A stretch of DNA of 64,000 nucleotides from Jaapia argillacea MUCL 33604 (lineage: Eukaryota; Basidiomycota; Agaricomycetes; Jaapiales; Jaapiaceae). The notes under the pieces were generated by a model. It saw only the letters and a list, made by a program, of their open reading frames with translations, had not been told where the DNA came from and searched no databases. Every line of letters starts with the position of its first letter. Positions within the stretch are counted from its first letter, which is position 1. Shown here one piece after another: positions 10,952-23,225 of the stretch. The position numbers and the translations under genes are program-made. The stretch spans positions 496,001 to 560,000 of the forward strand of contig KL197727.1 of NCBI GenBank assembly GCA_000697665.1, read 5' to 3'.

Positions 10952-13900
10952 ATGGACATCTTCCTTCGCCAAGTACCCCCGGAACTGGGTGAACCTGAGA
11001 TAAAGATTGCCTTTTCCAAGATACTCCACCGTCCTCCGTTTCAGCGCTCCGATGCGCCGCTGATCAATTTCGACATCCGTCTATTTCCCCATCGACACCG
11101 CCATGGTCAGCATCGTGGGATGGGAAATCTCACTCTGCCCACCGTCGAGGTTGGCGAGCTGCTGCTGGGGTTGTATAGCCAGATCACAATCGGGGCTCAC
11201 ACCATCGATCTGTCCCGCAGCAACCGTAGTGTCAGCGAGGGCGTTTTAAAGAGGATCACTGCTACCAGGTGGAAGGATCCCATTGACCTACAGATGGAAA
11301 GGAAACGCAAAGTGGAGGGGTCGACACCCATTCCTCTGCTTCGCTGTTCCTTCGGACGTCTGTGTCGCGATGGTGTATTCTCCGCTGAAGTTGACTTCAG
11401 AGATCAGGGTCTCACAGTTGCGATGGACATGGAAAATCGCCAACTCAGGCTGACTTTTCCGGAACCCTCAGCGTCAATTTCTACAGAGGATCCCTTGTCT
11501 CTGATTTTTGGCCTGCTCGGCCGCCGGGTGGAAGAAGTAGTCTTTGGCGCTTCTCAGATAGTGGCACTTGTGGCCTCGGAAAAAGAACGCTCCATCTACC
11601 TCGAGTCCAACACCCAGCCAATCTTCCAGGCCCAACGTTCGCACAATATTTTCTCAGAGGACTCACCCCCCGACCGCTCTTCCTGTCTCGCCGGACGTTC
11701 GACGATGGCGTACTTTTCTCGTGGTGTATACCTTTCCTTCCCACGCGCCGAACAATTTAATCAGTTCCGGCAAAGGCGTGGTATGCTGAACCTACCTCGC
11801 CTGATAGACCTCGACATTCCAATTGTGGCCCGAGGGATATACTCGGAGACTCGTCTCGAGCAGGCTCACGATGCACTGGGAAGAATGGAATTCGAGGTCG
11901 CATTCGAATCAGAGCGGGCGATGGTCATCGGTTTACTCGAGCCCTCTGAGATAGTGGCTTTACACAGCCTTCTCCCACAATTCTCACCGAAGTATGGGTC
12001 CACCTTTTCTGCCATCTTTCGCACATTCATTGCAGGTCTGGGAGTCCCAGGCTTCGGCCGAGGCCGTCGACGTCCTCAGAATGTCTCCCGGATGCCCTCA
12101 GAACCCGTGGCGTCGACGCTACTGGTCCAGCTTGAAGCGGCTGCCTTGAAGTATCAACGCCAGCTGTCTCGCCCGAGGCAACGACTGCGGTTATCGCCAG
12201 CTTCAATCCGCGCCTTCCATCTTACCATCACTCCTTCTACCCGCATCATGGAAGGTCCCCTCCCAGATCGATCTAATAGTATTTTGCATCGGTTTGGCCA
12301 TCATGACTCGTTTTTGCGGGTCTCTTTCGAAGATGAAGGGCGTGGGCCCTTGAGTAGTAGACTCGAAATGTCCATTGATGCTCTGCTCAACACCAGGGTT
12401 TATAATGTGCTGACAGGGGGACTGAGACTGGCAGGTCGGAGATACGAATTCCTTGGGTGGTCTATGAGCGGGTTACGGCTTCATTCTACCTATTTTGTCC
12501 GCCCTTTTAACTCCGAGGATGGCAATCGAATAGGAGCGAACGAGATTCGTATGCAATTGGTACGCCTTTTCTTTTCCAAAAATCAGACAATTAAACCTTG
12601 AGCGACGCAGGGAAACTTCGAACATCTTCTCTATAAGCCAGCTCGCTTGGGGGCTAGATGGGCTCAAGCATTCTCCGACTCCGACCCTACTGTAGAACTG
12701 GCGGAGGGCGAGATGAAGGAGATACCCGACAAGATTTCCGAAGGAGGATCGTTGTTCACAGATGGCAGCGGTACGATGTCGACCGCTGTGCGTGACGAAA
12801 TATCTTCAATCCTCGGCCAGACTAGGGATGTATCGGCAGTTCAGATCCGACTTGGCGGTTTGAAAGGTATTTTTGTTGAAGACCCGACGTTGCAAGGCAG
12901 GGTGGTCTGCTACCGCAGATCTCAGAAGAAATTCGAGGCACCCCTAGCGCGGATGCTGCACGTCACTTCTACGTCCTTCAAACCTATGCCTATGTATCTC
13001 AATCAACCTCTAATCCTTCTCTTGGAGCACTTAGGGGTCGATGGTCAATACTTGTTCCTGCTGCAGCAGAACGCAATAGCCGAGGTATCCACAGTCAGGA
13101 CCTGCCTCCCAGACGCTTCGAGAGCCTTTTCTCAGCATGGTCTCGGTGCCTCATTCAGGCTGCCTTCCCTGTTCCAAAACCTCCGATCGCAATTAAACCT
13201 CGATTTGAAGGTTACGGGAAGACCAGTAATTCGGCATCAGCTCGTCGACTCCTGTTTATGGTTTGGCGTCACACACATCCTTAGGGAAATCAAGTACCGT
13301 GCTCGCATCCCTGTCCCCGGTTCCTACACCCTCATAGGAGTGCCGGATGAATGGGACTGTCTAAATGAGGGAGAAATTTTCGCCACTATCTTTGACCCAC
13401 GAACGGGAGACTTGCTACCTATCGAGGGACGGGTTGTCGTCACCCGCAGCCCTCAGTTACACCCCGGCGATTTGCAGCTCGTGCAGGCAGTTCGCCGTAC
13501 ACAGTTGGAGCATTTGAGGAATGTGGTCGTATTTCCTTCGAAGTACGTTGAAAAACACCGTTTATCCACGATCACCCATTGAGAAAGCTAACCGTTTTCC
13601 CAGGGGATTTCGCAGTATGCCTTCTATGCTAGCAGGTGGTGATCTCGATGGAGATATCTTTAACCTCATACTGGATGTAGGTCGGGATCATTACTCAAAA
13701 ACTCGCCCATCTGACATTATCCCGCCCGCCCAAGCCTAAGCTCCACAGTCATTACAATGCGACTCCTGCCTCTTACGAGGGACTCCCTGACAAAGTTGTC
13801 CCCTCACCCTGCACCGTTGATGATGTTGCAAGATTTTTTGTCGACTATGTATGACCCCAGCGTATTCCTACCACAATTCTGACACCGGTTACTCACCGCC

Positions 13901-14817
13901 GCTTCCTTAGGTTAAGTCAGACTTGTTGGGTTATATCTCCATATTGCATCGAAGATGTGCCGACGTTGGTAGCCCGAGCGATGATATTTGTGTGCAGTTG
14001 GCGGAGCACGCTTCACACGCTGTTGATTACCCCAAAACTGGTGCAGCTGTCAATTTCAGAGACCTCCCCCGACCGCCTTCGCGGGAAAAACCTGACTTTC
14101 TTGCAGCCGAAGGCGTAGACCCTACCAATCATCCTGCGTACTACCCCAGTCCGAAGATTCTTGGACGACTTTTCCGTAATGTCCCCATGGAGGCCGATTC
14201 GATGGACGAGGAGGAATATCTTGAGCCAACAGCGGCTTCAGTCATCAGGACTGCGTTGCGCGGCATTGATACTACCGCCCTAGACCTTCCTCCACTTAGC
14301 CAGCCTTCAGATGACGACCTCTCTCCGATGAGGGATCTTTTTGAAGCGTACATCGACCAGTTGCGAACCATCGCACACGCTCATTCACTCTCGACTTACT
14401 ATCGTCTTTCGGAAGGGGAGCTAGTGAGCGGCATGATTCATGCCCGGTGGACTGACCGTAGGAGGAGGCAGCGGTCCGTTGCTATGATGAACATTGAGGT
14501 CCGTGTCTATATCCCTGTGCTGAGACATGAATCTCACGGCTGTTCCCCAGACTCAAGAGCTCGCTAAGGCTGTTCGGCGAGAGCTTTATGGCGACGATGG
14601 TGGAGATGTTAACGAGGTAGTCGCCCAGCACGACGATGACCGTGTCCGTCGGCGTGGAAGTTTCACCCGTGCTTACGCAGCCTGGTTGGTTAGCGAGGAA
14701 ATCTTGGAGAGTGACCCAGGCGCGTTTGGCCCACAGAGCTTCGGATTGATCGCATTGGGAGTGTTACTCGAGATGGTCAAACAATCACGTCAGATGGTAT
14801 ACGGTAGTGCGTGGTAA
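10952..14817 (+). CDS. RNA-dependent RNA polymerase (RNA silencing)
   Basis: Eukaryotic cellular RdRP of the QDE-1/RDR family, which makes double-stranded RNA from single-stranded templates for Dicer and so feeds small-RNA silencing. Six exons: 10952-12559, 12611-13542, 13604-13676, 13735-13848, 13911-14498, 14551-14817; 1193 residues. Family landmarks are YEFLGWSMSGLRLHSTYFV, LGARWAQAFSDSDPTVEL, SDGSGTMS-like FTDGSGTMS, VQIRLGGLKGIF, SQKKFEAPLARMLHV, MYLNQPLILLLEHLGV, GSYTLIGVPDEWDCLNEGEI, RSPQLHPGDLQLVQAV and the catalytic GGDLDGDIF loop (Asp860, Asp862, Asp864), whose three aspartates bind metal. The catalytic loop is split just upstream by an intron but is intact. No obvious RNA-recognition motif is seen in the divergent first 350 residues. 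Complete and probably functional. Confidence 0.93.
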
Positions 14818-14885
14818 GGCGTAGCCATGCACACGTACAACCCGCTGTATACATAAGTATTAGAACTCATAAAAAAGCGTCGATG

Positions 14886-16724
14886 TCACGATGAGCGCTC
14901 GCAGGGAACACCTTCGCAGAGAAAAACACCTTGCTCCACAATATTCCGGGCACTCGCAAGACACCCTTCCAATAGTGGGATACCAGTGTGAGCATACGAC
15001 CCACAGACCCAAATCGCTGGCATGGTGGACCCAACCTCAGGATCCAACCTCCCAGCTCCTTGTAACCACCCGAGCTGGCAATTTGCCTGCACAGAACACT
15101 GCCACCATCTCCTCTCTCGTTCCATACAAAGGCCTTGGAGGGCTTTCTTGGCTTCCCGAGTCAAGACTGCACGTTCTAGTCGAGCGACGGATAACAGAGT
15201 GCCGTCACGAGGGGGTATGATGGGATTCGTCGTTTGGTATACGGTCGGTGAATCGTGGGGATATGATGGTGGTCTCGGGAGGACATGAGTAGCCATGGCG
15301 TAGGTATAATCGACGCATAATTTGCTGCTCGAGTCCTCGAGGGATGGACGCGAATCATCTGCGGCGACAAGATTCAAGTCTCGTCGGTCCGATTGATTAT
15401 CGGGCATCAATGATTCGTCTGTATGATTTACAACGACGGTGGGCTTGTATGTAAAGGTATCAAGGCATTGAATCAGGGAAGCGATATAGCGGCGTTGGGG
15501 AGAACTATGCCGGAGGGAAGTGCAGTAGGAGGATAGTATAGCTGAGGCGTGGTTGGCTTGCGTGGCGAGGATAATGTGGGAAAATCCGGAGTGCACGACA
15601 GAAGCTCCATCAGATGTGGTGCATTGAAGTGAGATAAGTCTTGGGTTCGTGACGTTAAGACTGATTTCGGATATGGGAGACGCTGTGTAAACGTGGTGGA
15701 TCCCTCTCGAGAGAATGTTCACAATTTCGCGAACTCCGTTTGTCACGACGTAGTGATGAGTGCCGAAAGTCAGCCAAGTATAGTCTGTGCCAGGAGATGG
15801 CGAGGTGTCACATTGAGCCACTGCGAACCTAATACTCGGAGAAAGGGTGTGCGTACCTAGGAATTCTTCTACAGGATGATCGAGCACATCTTTCTCGGAA
15901 GCTGTGCAGACAGCTGAAAACAGAGGAACGAGCACGTGTCTTGTGAACTCCTCCCAAGACGCGTCCATTCCAAGCCATCGAGCAAGAAATCCGCGTGGTA
16001 CTGTCTCTCGGGACCACTCTAGGAAGCTCATCTCGGAAGTTCTCGTGTTTCGGGTGAAGGGCAACGAGAGAAAGATCAATCTGGCGTAGTTGAAGACCAA
16101 GGCTAAGGTCAACAATGCAAATACACCATATGTCACAGCTGTCTCCGTCCATCGAAACCAGAATGTGTCCCCCTTCTTGCCCAAACCATTGGACAACATC
16201 GACGGCATTCCGACCCCGGCACGGCCAGAGGCGCCGTTGTATATCATAGTGGTCGTGATGGTGCGAGGCTCGCGAATTGAGGTGGAATTGGTGCGTGGCC
16301 AGGATAACAACGAGAATGAATAAGAGAAATCTCTTTTCCGAAATTTGACTCCCAACTGCTTGTACATGGATATCAATTGCGGGTAGTATCCTGGATAAGG
16401 ATTGGTATAGCATCTGAAGATTGACTGGAACTCCACTTACCTCCTTGAAAACTTCTCATCGGTACGTCTACCCTCCACTGCGTGTCGGAATTGGGAATGG
16501 GCAACGAAACGGAATATGCATCCATCCCAAGCGTATCACTCTGGTTGGACCCGTGTTAGTTTGATCCATAGGAACTTGGGTTCCCAGTGGGTATAGCACA
16601 CCTTTTCAAACAGATGGACCTCGAATTCGACCTCATCACTGGATGGCGACTGAGAGAGGAAGTGTGCAGCGGATAAACCAGCCAAACCACTCCCGACGAC
16701 AGCGACTTTTACTTTTCTTGTCAT
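14886..16724 (-). CDS. FAD/NAD(P)-binding amine-oxidase-like protein
   Basis: Predicted flavoprotein of the COG2907 type (amine oxidase superfamily). The N-terminus VAVVGSGLAGLSAAHFL is a GxGxxG Rossmann FAD-binding motif, ending the first beta-alpha-beta unit with VHLFEK. After an intron, RVDVPMRSFQGG joins YYPQLISMYKQLGV, the family motif following the FAD site. The middle contains a hydrophobic helix (VTYGVFALLTLALVFNYARL) that is unusual for a soluble oxidase and suggests membrane association. A later block is FSHIILATQANHASAIL. The C-terminus VCGSYAHTGIPLLEGCLAS is the typical closing FAD-binding segment. Three exons (roughly 16602-16724, 16441-16540, 14886-16390) give about 575 residues. 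The substrate is unknown. It is convergent with RdRP, only 68 bp between stop codons. Confidence 0.82.
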
Positions 16725-17431
16725 GAGGGGATTTCAGGGATTGTCAAGACGTATTCCAGAACGGATGGAGATATTGGAGTTTGGGGGGTACGGCCTTGGG
16801 GTGCTGGAGACGAGAAATACCTGATTGTGAAAACTCTCACACCGAATGCGATGATGCAATCAGAACTGGGGAGGTGGCGAAATGTCTCCCGAATTTCCCT
16901 CCCGACCACGTAAGAGGACAGTCTTGGCAAACAATTGAGCTGGCTGCACGATGCGTAGGCCATGCAGAGAAGTTCAGAACGACACTGTCCGTGCTCCAGG
17001 GTGGCAATGGCATTCCGTGATGGCAAACTGGCGATCAAGACGCACAATTCGCGAAGGTGTCTATCAACGGTTATAAATCCTTTTGATATGAGCGGCTTAG
17101 CGCCCTCCTTCTGGAATGACCCCATTTATGGACGCAGATTGCCTTCACGAATCACGATATCATCGCTGAACAAAATTTCAGGCAACTTTCGCCATGGATC
17201 ACATCGCACGATACATAGAACCTCCGTGACCGTCGCCATCCTCCTTGTCAGGAGTTCCATTCACTGGGCTCATCATCATCGTCTATCGGGAGGTTGACAG
17301 TGACTTGGATGCAACATTCGACTTCTATTGCTCGTTGAGTTCGAGGGCCGTCCACCTCTACAAAAAGTGACCTAGCTGCCTTTCCCCGACGTCTGCGACC
17401 TCGCTTTCTCACCAACTGTCTCTACTGCAAT
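16725..17431. promoter_or_regulatory. Divergent intergenic region, oxidoreductase / RasGEF
   Basis: About 700 bp between two divergent starts, presumably both promoters. Small open frames exist on both strands but none shows domain motifs. No TATA box or RNA gene is convincing. Confidence 0.45.
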
Positions 17432-20400
17432 ATGCATACCGACTTTCGCTCGTTCCAAACCTACATCCGCAAACTTTCCCCTCTTGATTCTTTTTCAAAT
17501 AACAACTCTAGCTCCCCGGTTGACGGCGGATCGGATGCAGGCTACGACTCTGGACATTCAACAGCATCGGTCCCGATGCGCACTCGCTCGAGAGTGATGT
17601 CCCACATTGGGCCGTCTCCTTCCCCCGCAATGGACAAGGAACGATCGGACAGTCCGGGAAAACCAGGGGCACGGGCACGAAAATCTTCGCTACTGGGAAG
17701 GGCTCGACCGAAGTCAATACCCCGGGCCCCTCCGCGCTCGCTATCATCGTCGTTCTCCTTCATTGGCACTTCACCTGGCATGAACAAAGTAATTGGCGTC
17801 AGTGGAGAGAGCTTTGATGGGAGCCTATCCGCGATGTACCCCCCGCTAAAGATATCCCTGTTGGTCATTGGCAGTGGCGGGTGTGGAAAGTCAACTCTTA
17901 TCCGAAATGGGTTAAAGTCCTGTGGTCTTTCAGACCCAGCCTTTCTTTCAATACCATTGCGTTCTGTAGGAAGCTTTAATTGTCTGTGACATACTCCTCA
18001 CCGTCTTGGTCTTCGAGCTTATTCGGATTGCCACCCAGATGCATTCTACGCGGGGAGGATCCCATCTAATGAAAGTGGGCATAAAGGCACGGTTGCAGTC
18101 ATGGAGGTTGACATCTCAACATTTGCTGTCGACGAGGGCCCATCCTCCGGATTTTCCTGGCCATTAGACGCGCCTGCCATAGATGGTGTGATTATATGCT
18201 ATGATGCCTCTCAACGAACGCCCTTGGAACCGATCGAGCCACTGCTTCGTAAGAGTCTTCTCAGTGTTACACACCTTCTCGCTGACCCTTCCTAGGCGGA
18301 TTTCAACATTCCAAGATCCCGACAATAGTGGGTGCACTCAAGTCCGACCTCGAATGCCCGGTGGACCCTCGAGAATGTATGTTGGCTTTGCAGCCGTACG
18401 ACGCTAGATTGGTCGAATGTACGACTGCAGGTGATGCAGGCCTTGCTCGGATGACACTCTGTTTTGACTGGCTTTTGAACGCTGTTCTCTCACGTCATCG
18501 TGAGTTCAGTCCGCTCCCTTGTGATCTCAGCAATTAACCTCTCGAAACTAGCCAAGGCACCGGGGAATAGACCCGAGAGTCGGACACCTCCCAAAGTGCT
18601 TACATACCCCACACCGCGGAGGGGTTGGTCGACGGCTCCTGTGTCTCCCGTTGCGGGGGTCACCATCCACCCGGACAGCAGGCTTGAAACCCTGATTGAG
18701 AAGTCAAAAAATCCATCGTCATTTCTCTCCTCACCTCTGTCGCGCCGTGCAACATCTCCATCAGATGTTCCTCCTAGGGCATGGTCTGCGAGTGACCTAT
18801 TATCTCTACATCGAAAATCGGAGAAGTCCAAGTCCGTCTCCGGAACTGTACGGGCGTCGAGTCTGTCGCGAAATATGGCTTCCAGTGCCCCATCACCCCC
18901 TACTCTGGAAGATCATATGGAGCATGTAAATCTGGACGTGCCTCCTCCTCCTCCAGAAAAGGGAAGAGACGCGTCAGTATTCTCCCCTTTCCTTGCCAGA
19001 TCCATCGATGACCGTTTCCAGCAGGCAACCTAGTCCGTGGGCGACACTGGATCAGCTTCTTGATAAACTACTTTTCCTCGCCGTCAGCGGAGACGGTGAG
19101 CAAAGTGACTGTCCCATGACGTCAACGATTGACAAACGATTACAGACCCTGCATACATATCTCACTTCCTCTTAACATATCGGAGATTCGCAGTTCCGCG
19201 GAGTCTGTTGCTGGCTATGCAAAAGCGTATGCATCAGTTAGAGGAGCCTAGTTGGGACCCCATGCTCGCTTCTTTCGCCCAAATGCGGTACGACATACGA
19301 CTGACGTCTTGACTTGAAAACTCACCCCTCTCTTGCAGGATATGTCATCTCCTCAGCCAATGGATCAAGGAATATCCAGGCGACTTCGCAGTACGGGGGA
19401 CTGCCGGCGCTCTCTCAGCCCTTGTGAAGTCGATTGTGGGGAAAACGCATCTGCTTTACCACGCATGTGACTTGCTGCCATTCGTCGACCTCCTGTCGAC
19501 CTTGAGGGACCCAGATTCGGCGTGGACGCTGAAATTCGATGATCCCATCGATGAGAGTGATGATTCCTACAGCTACACCGACGAAGACCTGGAGCCTATG
19601 GTTTTCCCCAGCGAAACTTCCAGCACTCGTACAGGCAGTTCAGAGAACAAAAAGTCCAATCGATCGACATCTCCTAACCCAGACGACAACCATGCCAGAG
19701 TTCCCTTGATCGTCAAAGCGATGGTGATGGCTGACATTCCCCTATCCGACACATTCGACCGACAAAAATGTCAGGTTCTTTCCGAAAAGCAGATTATAAA
19801 AGAACTCCATCGAATGTCGCTGGACCTCGGCGCGTGGGAATCTAAACATATCGCGGAGGAGATCACGCGCATATCGGCGAAGTTGTTCCTGCAGATCGAG
19901 GTGGGTTACGGCCACTTTCTATGGAAAAGCTGTCTGACACCAGCATAGCCTCGACATTGGCTCAAGCATATTTATATATCGGGGCACAAAGACCCGGAGA
20001 CTGACACGGTTGCGCGGTTCAACCAAGTGTCGGAGCATCTGGCTGAATGGTCAGCTACATGATTACTATTTGGGTCGATATTCACTGACGCTGCTCAAGG
20101 GTTGTATCACTTATCTTGTGCCATGATAAACCAAGAGCAAGAGCTCGACAAATCGAAAAATTCATTGATATCTGCACGTGGCTTCGTCAATTGCATAACT
20201 ACTCCGCTCTTCGTGCCATAGTTGCAGGTATCAACGACTCCACATTCCCTGGCGACGCAACGTCAGACATACTCAAAAAGTCGAGCACTCGGCTGAAGTC
20301 ACTGCAGTCGTATGATCTACTCTTCCAACAACGTCGTTCTCATCGATCGTACCGCATGGCGCTCAAAAACACGGCAGGAGCTTGTATCCCTGCCTTGTAA

Positions 20401-20872
20401 GTCGCTGCACTCGCATTCATTCTCAGTTCACCTGTTCTGATTATCGACAACCACAGGGAAGTACACCTTTCTGACTTGATTCGGACCCACGAGGGCAATC
20501 CTGATCTTCACGCTGACGACAACACCAAAATACACTGGGGGAAGTTCACTCTTCTGGGAAAATTTGTTAGCACCATCACCCAGTGTCAAACCCAATGCCG
20601 CCAGTCCGGCAACTACAACTTTACTCAACGTCCTCAAATCCTAAATATTTTAATGAAGGAGTGCTTGATGGACGAAAAAGTCAGTGACTTCCACTTAAGG
20701 TCTTGTGCGCCACTCATCCTTGTTGTTCTAGATGCAGCGTTCTCGGATAGCCCCTGCGCCGGACGTTGGGGACTACCAATCCTCGAGTTACAATCCCAGG
20801 CGCATTTCCCAGGAGTTCGTATCCAACATCCCAGGCGATCCTTCCCTCGTACGGAAGATGTTCTTCTGGTAA
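17432..20872 (+). CDS. RasGEF (Cdc25-type) with N-terminal P-loop GTPase-like domain
   Basis: Predicted guanine-nucleotide exchange factor for Ras-like GTPases. Residues 1-135 are Ser/Arg-rich and low-complexity. Then comes LLVIGSGGCGKSTLIRNG (Walker A at residues 147-154), further strands VAVMEVDISTF, IDGVIICYDASQRTPLE and IPTIVGALKSDL, the last a weak G4-like motif. This suggests a degenerate Ras-like G domain fused upstream. After another Ser/Pro-rich linker come the REM-like region (RRFAVPRSLLLAMQKRMHQL) and the RasGEF domain: KQIIKELHRMSLDLGAWES, FNQVSEHLAEWVVSLIL, FIDICTWLRQLHNYSALRAI, ACIPALEVHLSDLIRTHEGN, INWGKF-like IHWGKFTLLGKF. The final exon ends GDPSLVRKMFFW. Exon joins are clear except around 17940-18040, where the splice after the P-loop is ambiguous. 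About 900 residues. Confidence 0.82.
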
Positions 20873-21545
20873 CACCTTCCACGATCTTTCACACTCTTTT
20901 CTTTCGAGTCTTGTGGAATAATGTATCCTTTGTTTATATTGGCCTCTATTGCTGTGTCGCTCTTTACATCCGTTCTTTCCTCTCGTCTTAATGTATTTCC
21001 TGCGCTGGTTCCCTCCGAAAGTCTGTCATTCAATCGAATCGCGCATCTCCACAGTCCGCCACAACCAACCATTTTCTAAACACCTCTTTCTCTGCTGCGG
21101 TGTCTCGCGATATGATGATTCTACGATAAGTGCTTTCTTGATCTCGTTACATTGATAAGGTGGCACTAAGTATGCCATGCATGCCCACTGAGGTCGCCAA
21201 ATTCCGAGTCATGTCTGGTCCTTGGTTTACGACTCGAAGGGCGACTTCGTCGGGCAGCGATGTCCACACAAACTGCCCTCGCCATCACCGACATCTGAAA
21301 ATCTGCTTCCACGTCAAAGATAATAGAGACAAACGTTTTCGAAGAACTTTCTTGCTCGGTGTTCTAGTGCAGTTTCAGACGAGTCCTCGATGTGCTCTGG
21401 GAGCAGGTTGTGACGGTTTGGAACCACTGATGAAGTCGATTCCCTCATCTATCTTGGAGTATAAAGGGGCCCGAGAAGCTGAAAGAATTATGCATAATTT
21501 CCATCGATTGCTACCAAGTACAGTCTGCGTGAATACCGTGTCACG
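20873..21545. other. Convergent intergenic gap
   Basis: Between the RasGEF and copper-fist 3' ends. Small open frames on both strands lack family motifs. The left part is T-rich and probably 3' UTR. I see no other feature. Confidence 0.5.
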
Positions 21546-23225
21546 TCATACCCGAGTTCCAAATCCAAAGCCCGAACCAAATGCAGACGGCACAGGAGGT
21601 GATAAAACCATGGGATCACCCCCGTCCGCACTACTTCCTCGACCACCGTGATCAAAGCAACATCCATCACAATCTCCCCCACACGCACAACCACCGTTCT
21701 CTTGAGGGCACCCACATCTCCCCCGACAACATTCTGCCAGTTTCGGGATATCAACGAGGCCAAATGCCGCTCCCCTTTGGTTCCAACCTCCATTTCCACT
21801 TTCGAGAGGGGAGCTGGAGAAGAGGTCGGGAGGGTAAACTGTGATGTCCATGGGATCCAAAGCCAGTCGCGATTTCCGAGCTGATGGCGGTGGGGGAAGC
21901 GCTGCAGCTCTGGCGAAGAACCTATCGATGGCGGATGTGGCACTTGCTGTTATTGTCTTGGTAATACTGTCGTTACCGTGATTTCCAGTACTAGAAGACG
22001 AAGAGGTATGTTTATGAGTGGGCAACTCAACGCCACCCTCATAATCAACGCAACTACCACAACCCGGGCAATCTTCCACGCCCTCCTCAGTGCTGACATG
22101 CTCAACGCCCCGATGCTCGACACATCCGGGACAGGCACAACGGAAGCCGCAGCAACAACCTGTACCGGCTATAGGGGTAATTTGTGACATTGGGGGGATA
22201 GGGAAGTTGGGCATCTGAACTGGATTTCTGGCGAGGCTTGATTGTGACGAGGAGGGGAATCGGAGAGGGGGGAGGTCCGGCCCGCGCACGGGCAATCGAG
22301 GTGGTGTATGTTTTGGACGTTTGGAGAGGAACCGCGGAGGGGTTGGTGGGCGGGAGTGGGGGACGCTTGTCTTAGCTCTTGATGCATTACGTTCGGGAGC
22401 ACAACAATTATTCATTGGTCCAGATTCAGGGGATGAGGACTGGACGGTGATGGACGGTGACGAGATAAATATAGAAGCAACTCGCGCAAGAGTGTCGAGA
22501 CCAGAGCTTGGGCGGAGCCTCGGCGAAACGGCGGGAGCTGGGGGTTGCGCCACAGCCGACCGCGACGACGAAGAGCCCGCCGAAGAACGGGGACAATTGC
22601 ACGTCCAGACGTCCCCGCAAGTACATGGATTTAGAAGCGAGTCTACTAAAGGTACATGTAAGATGATTTGCCATGGAGTGGCGGATACAACTTACCCTGC
22701 TTGGATGTTGGTGCGACTGAGCTGGGTGGTGGGAAGACACTCCTCAAGCCATGGGGTAAAGCTGGAGCGATAGGCTTGAACCGAGCTACATCAACAACAA
22801 GCAGCATGATATCAGAACCATACCACTGCCAGAACAAGAAAAACCACTGACATTTCGTCTTCGTCTTGGCGGCAAGAGTCGAAGCGTCCTCCTCGTCAGC
22901 AACCTGCTCTGAACAAGCACACTTGGTATGCTTTCTCCTCGACTGTCTCAGCTGCCTACATTTCTCACATTGAGAGACCGGTCGACCCTTTTTCTTGACT
23001 TCAAAGAGGGGCCGGTCGGCGTGGTGGCAGCTGGAGGAGCGGTGTCCTTTGATGCAGGCTTCGCTGTTTCGGTGGGCGGGATCAGGTGGGTCTCCGAGAG
23101 GGAAAAGAAGTGAGAGGGGGGAACTCACCAGGCGTACTTTTTGTCGTTGACAAAAACCTGAAAGATACCAGACGGCGCTGCTTCAGATAATTGAACATTA
23201 CTGCTTGCAAAATGGCGCTCACCAT
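21546..23225 (-). CDS. Copper-fist transcription factor (Cuf1/Mac1/Ace1-like)
   Basis: Copper- or iron-responsive DNA-binding regulator. The start ATG (23223-23225) is followed at once by an intron, then VFVNDKKYAC (23129-23157) and, from 23063, EACIKGHRSSSC. The copper fist is complete: CxxCxxxHRSSSCxH, then the KKKGRPVSQC and KCRQLRQSRRKHTKCAC blocks, giving Zn ligands plus the RGHR-type (here KGHR) and GRP minor-groove contacts. Further exons give RFKPIAPALP and NPCTCGDVWTCNCP. Downstream lie cysteine arrays CCCGFRCACPGC and CCRGRCGCPQENGGCACGG, the copper-binding repeats by which Cuf1/Mac1 proteins sense Cu(I). About 500 residues; a low-complexity Ser/Pro tail carries GFGFGTRV at the end. 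Whether it activates or represses cannot be told. Confidence 0.92.
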
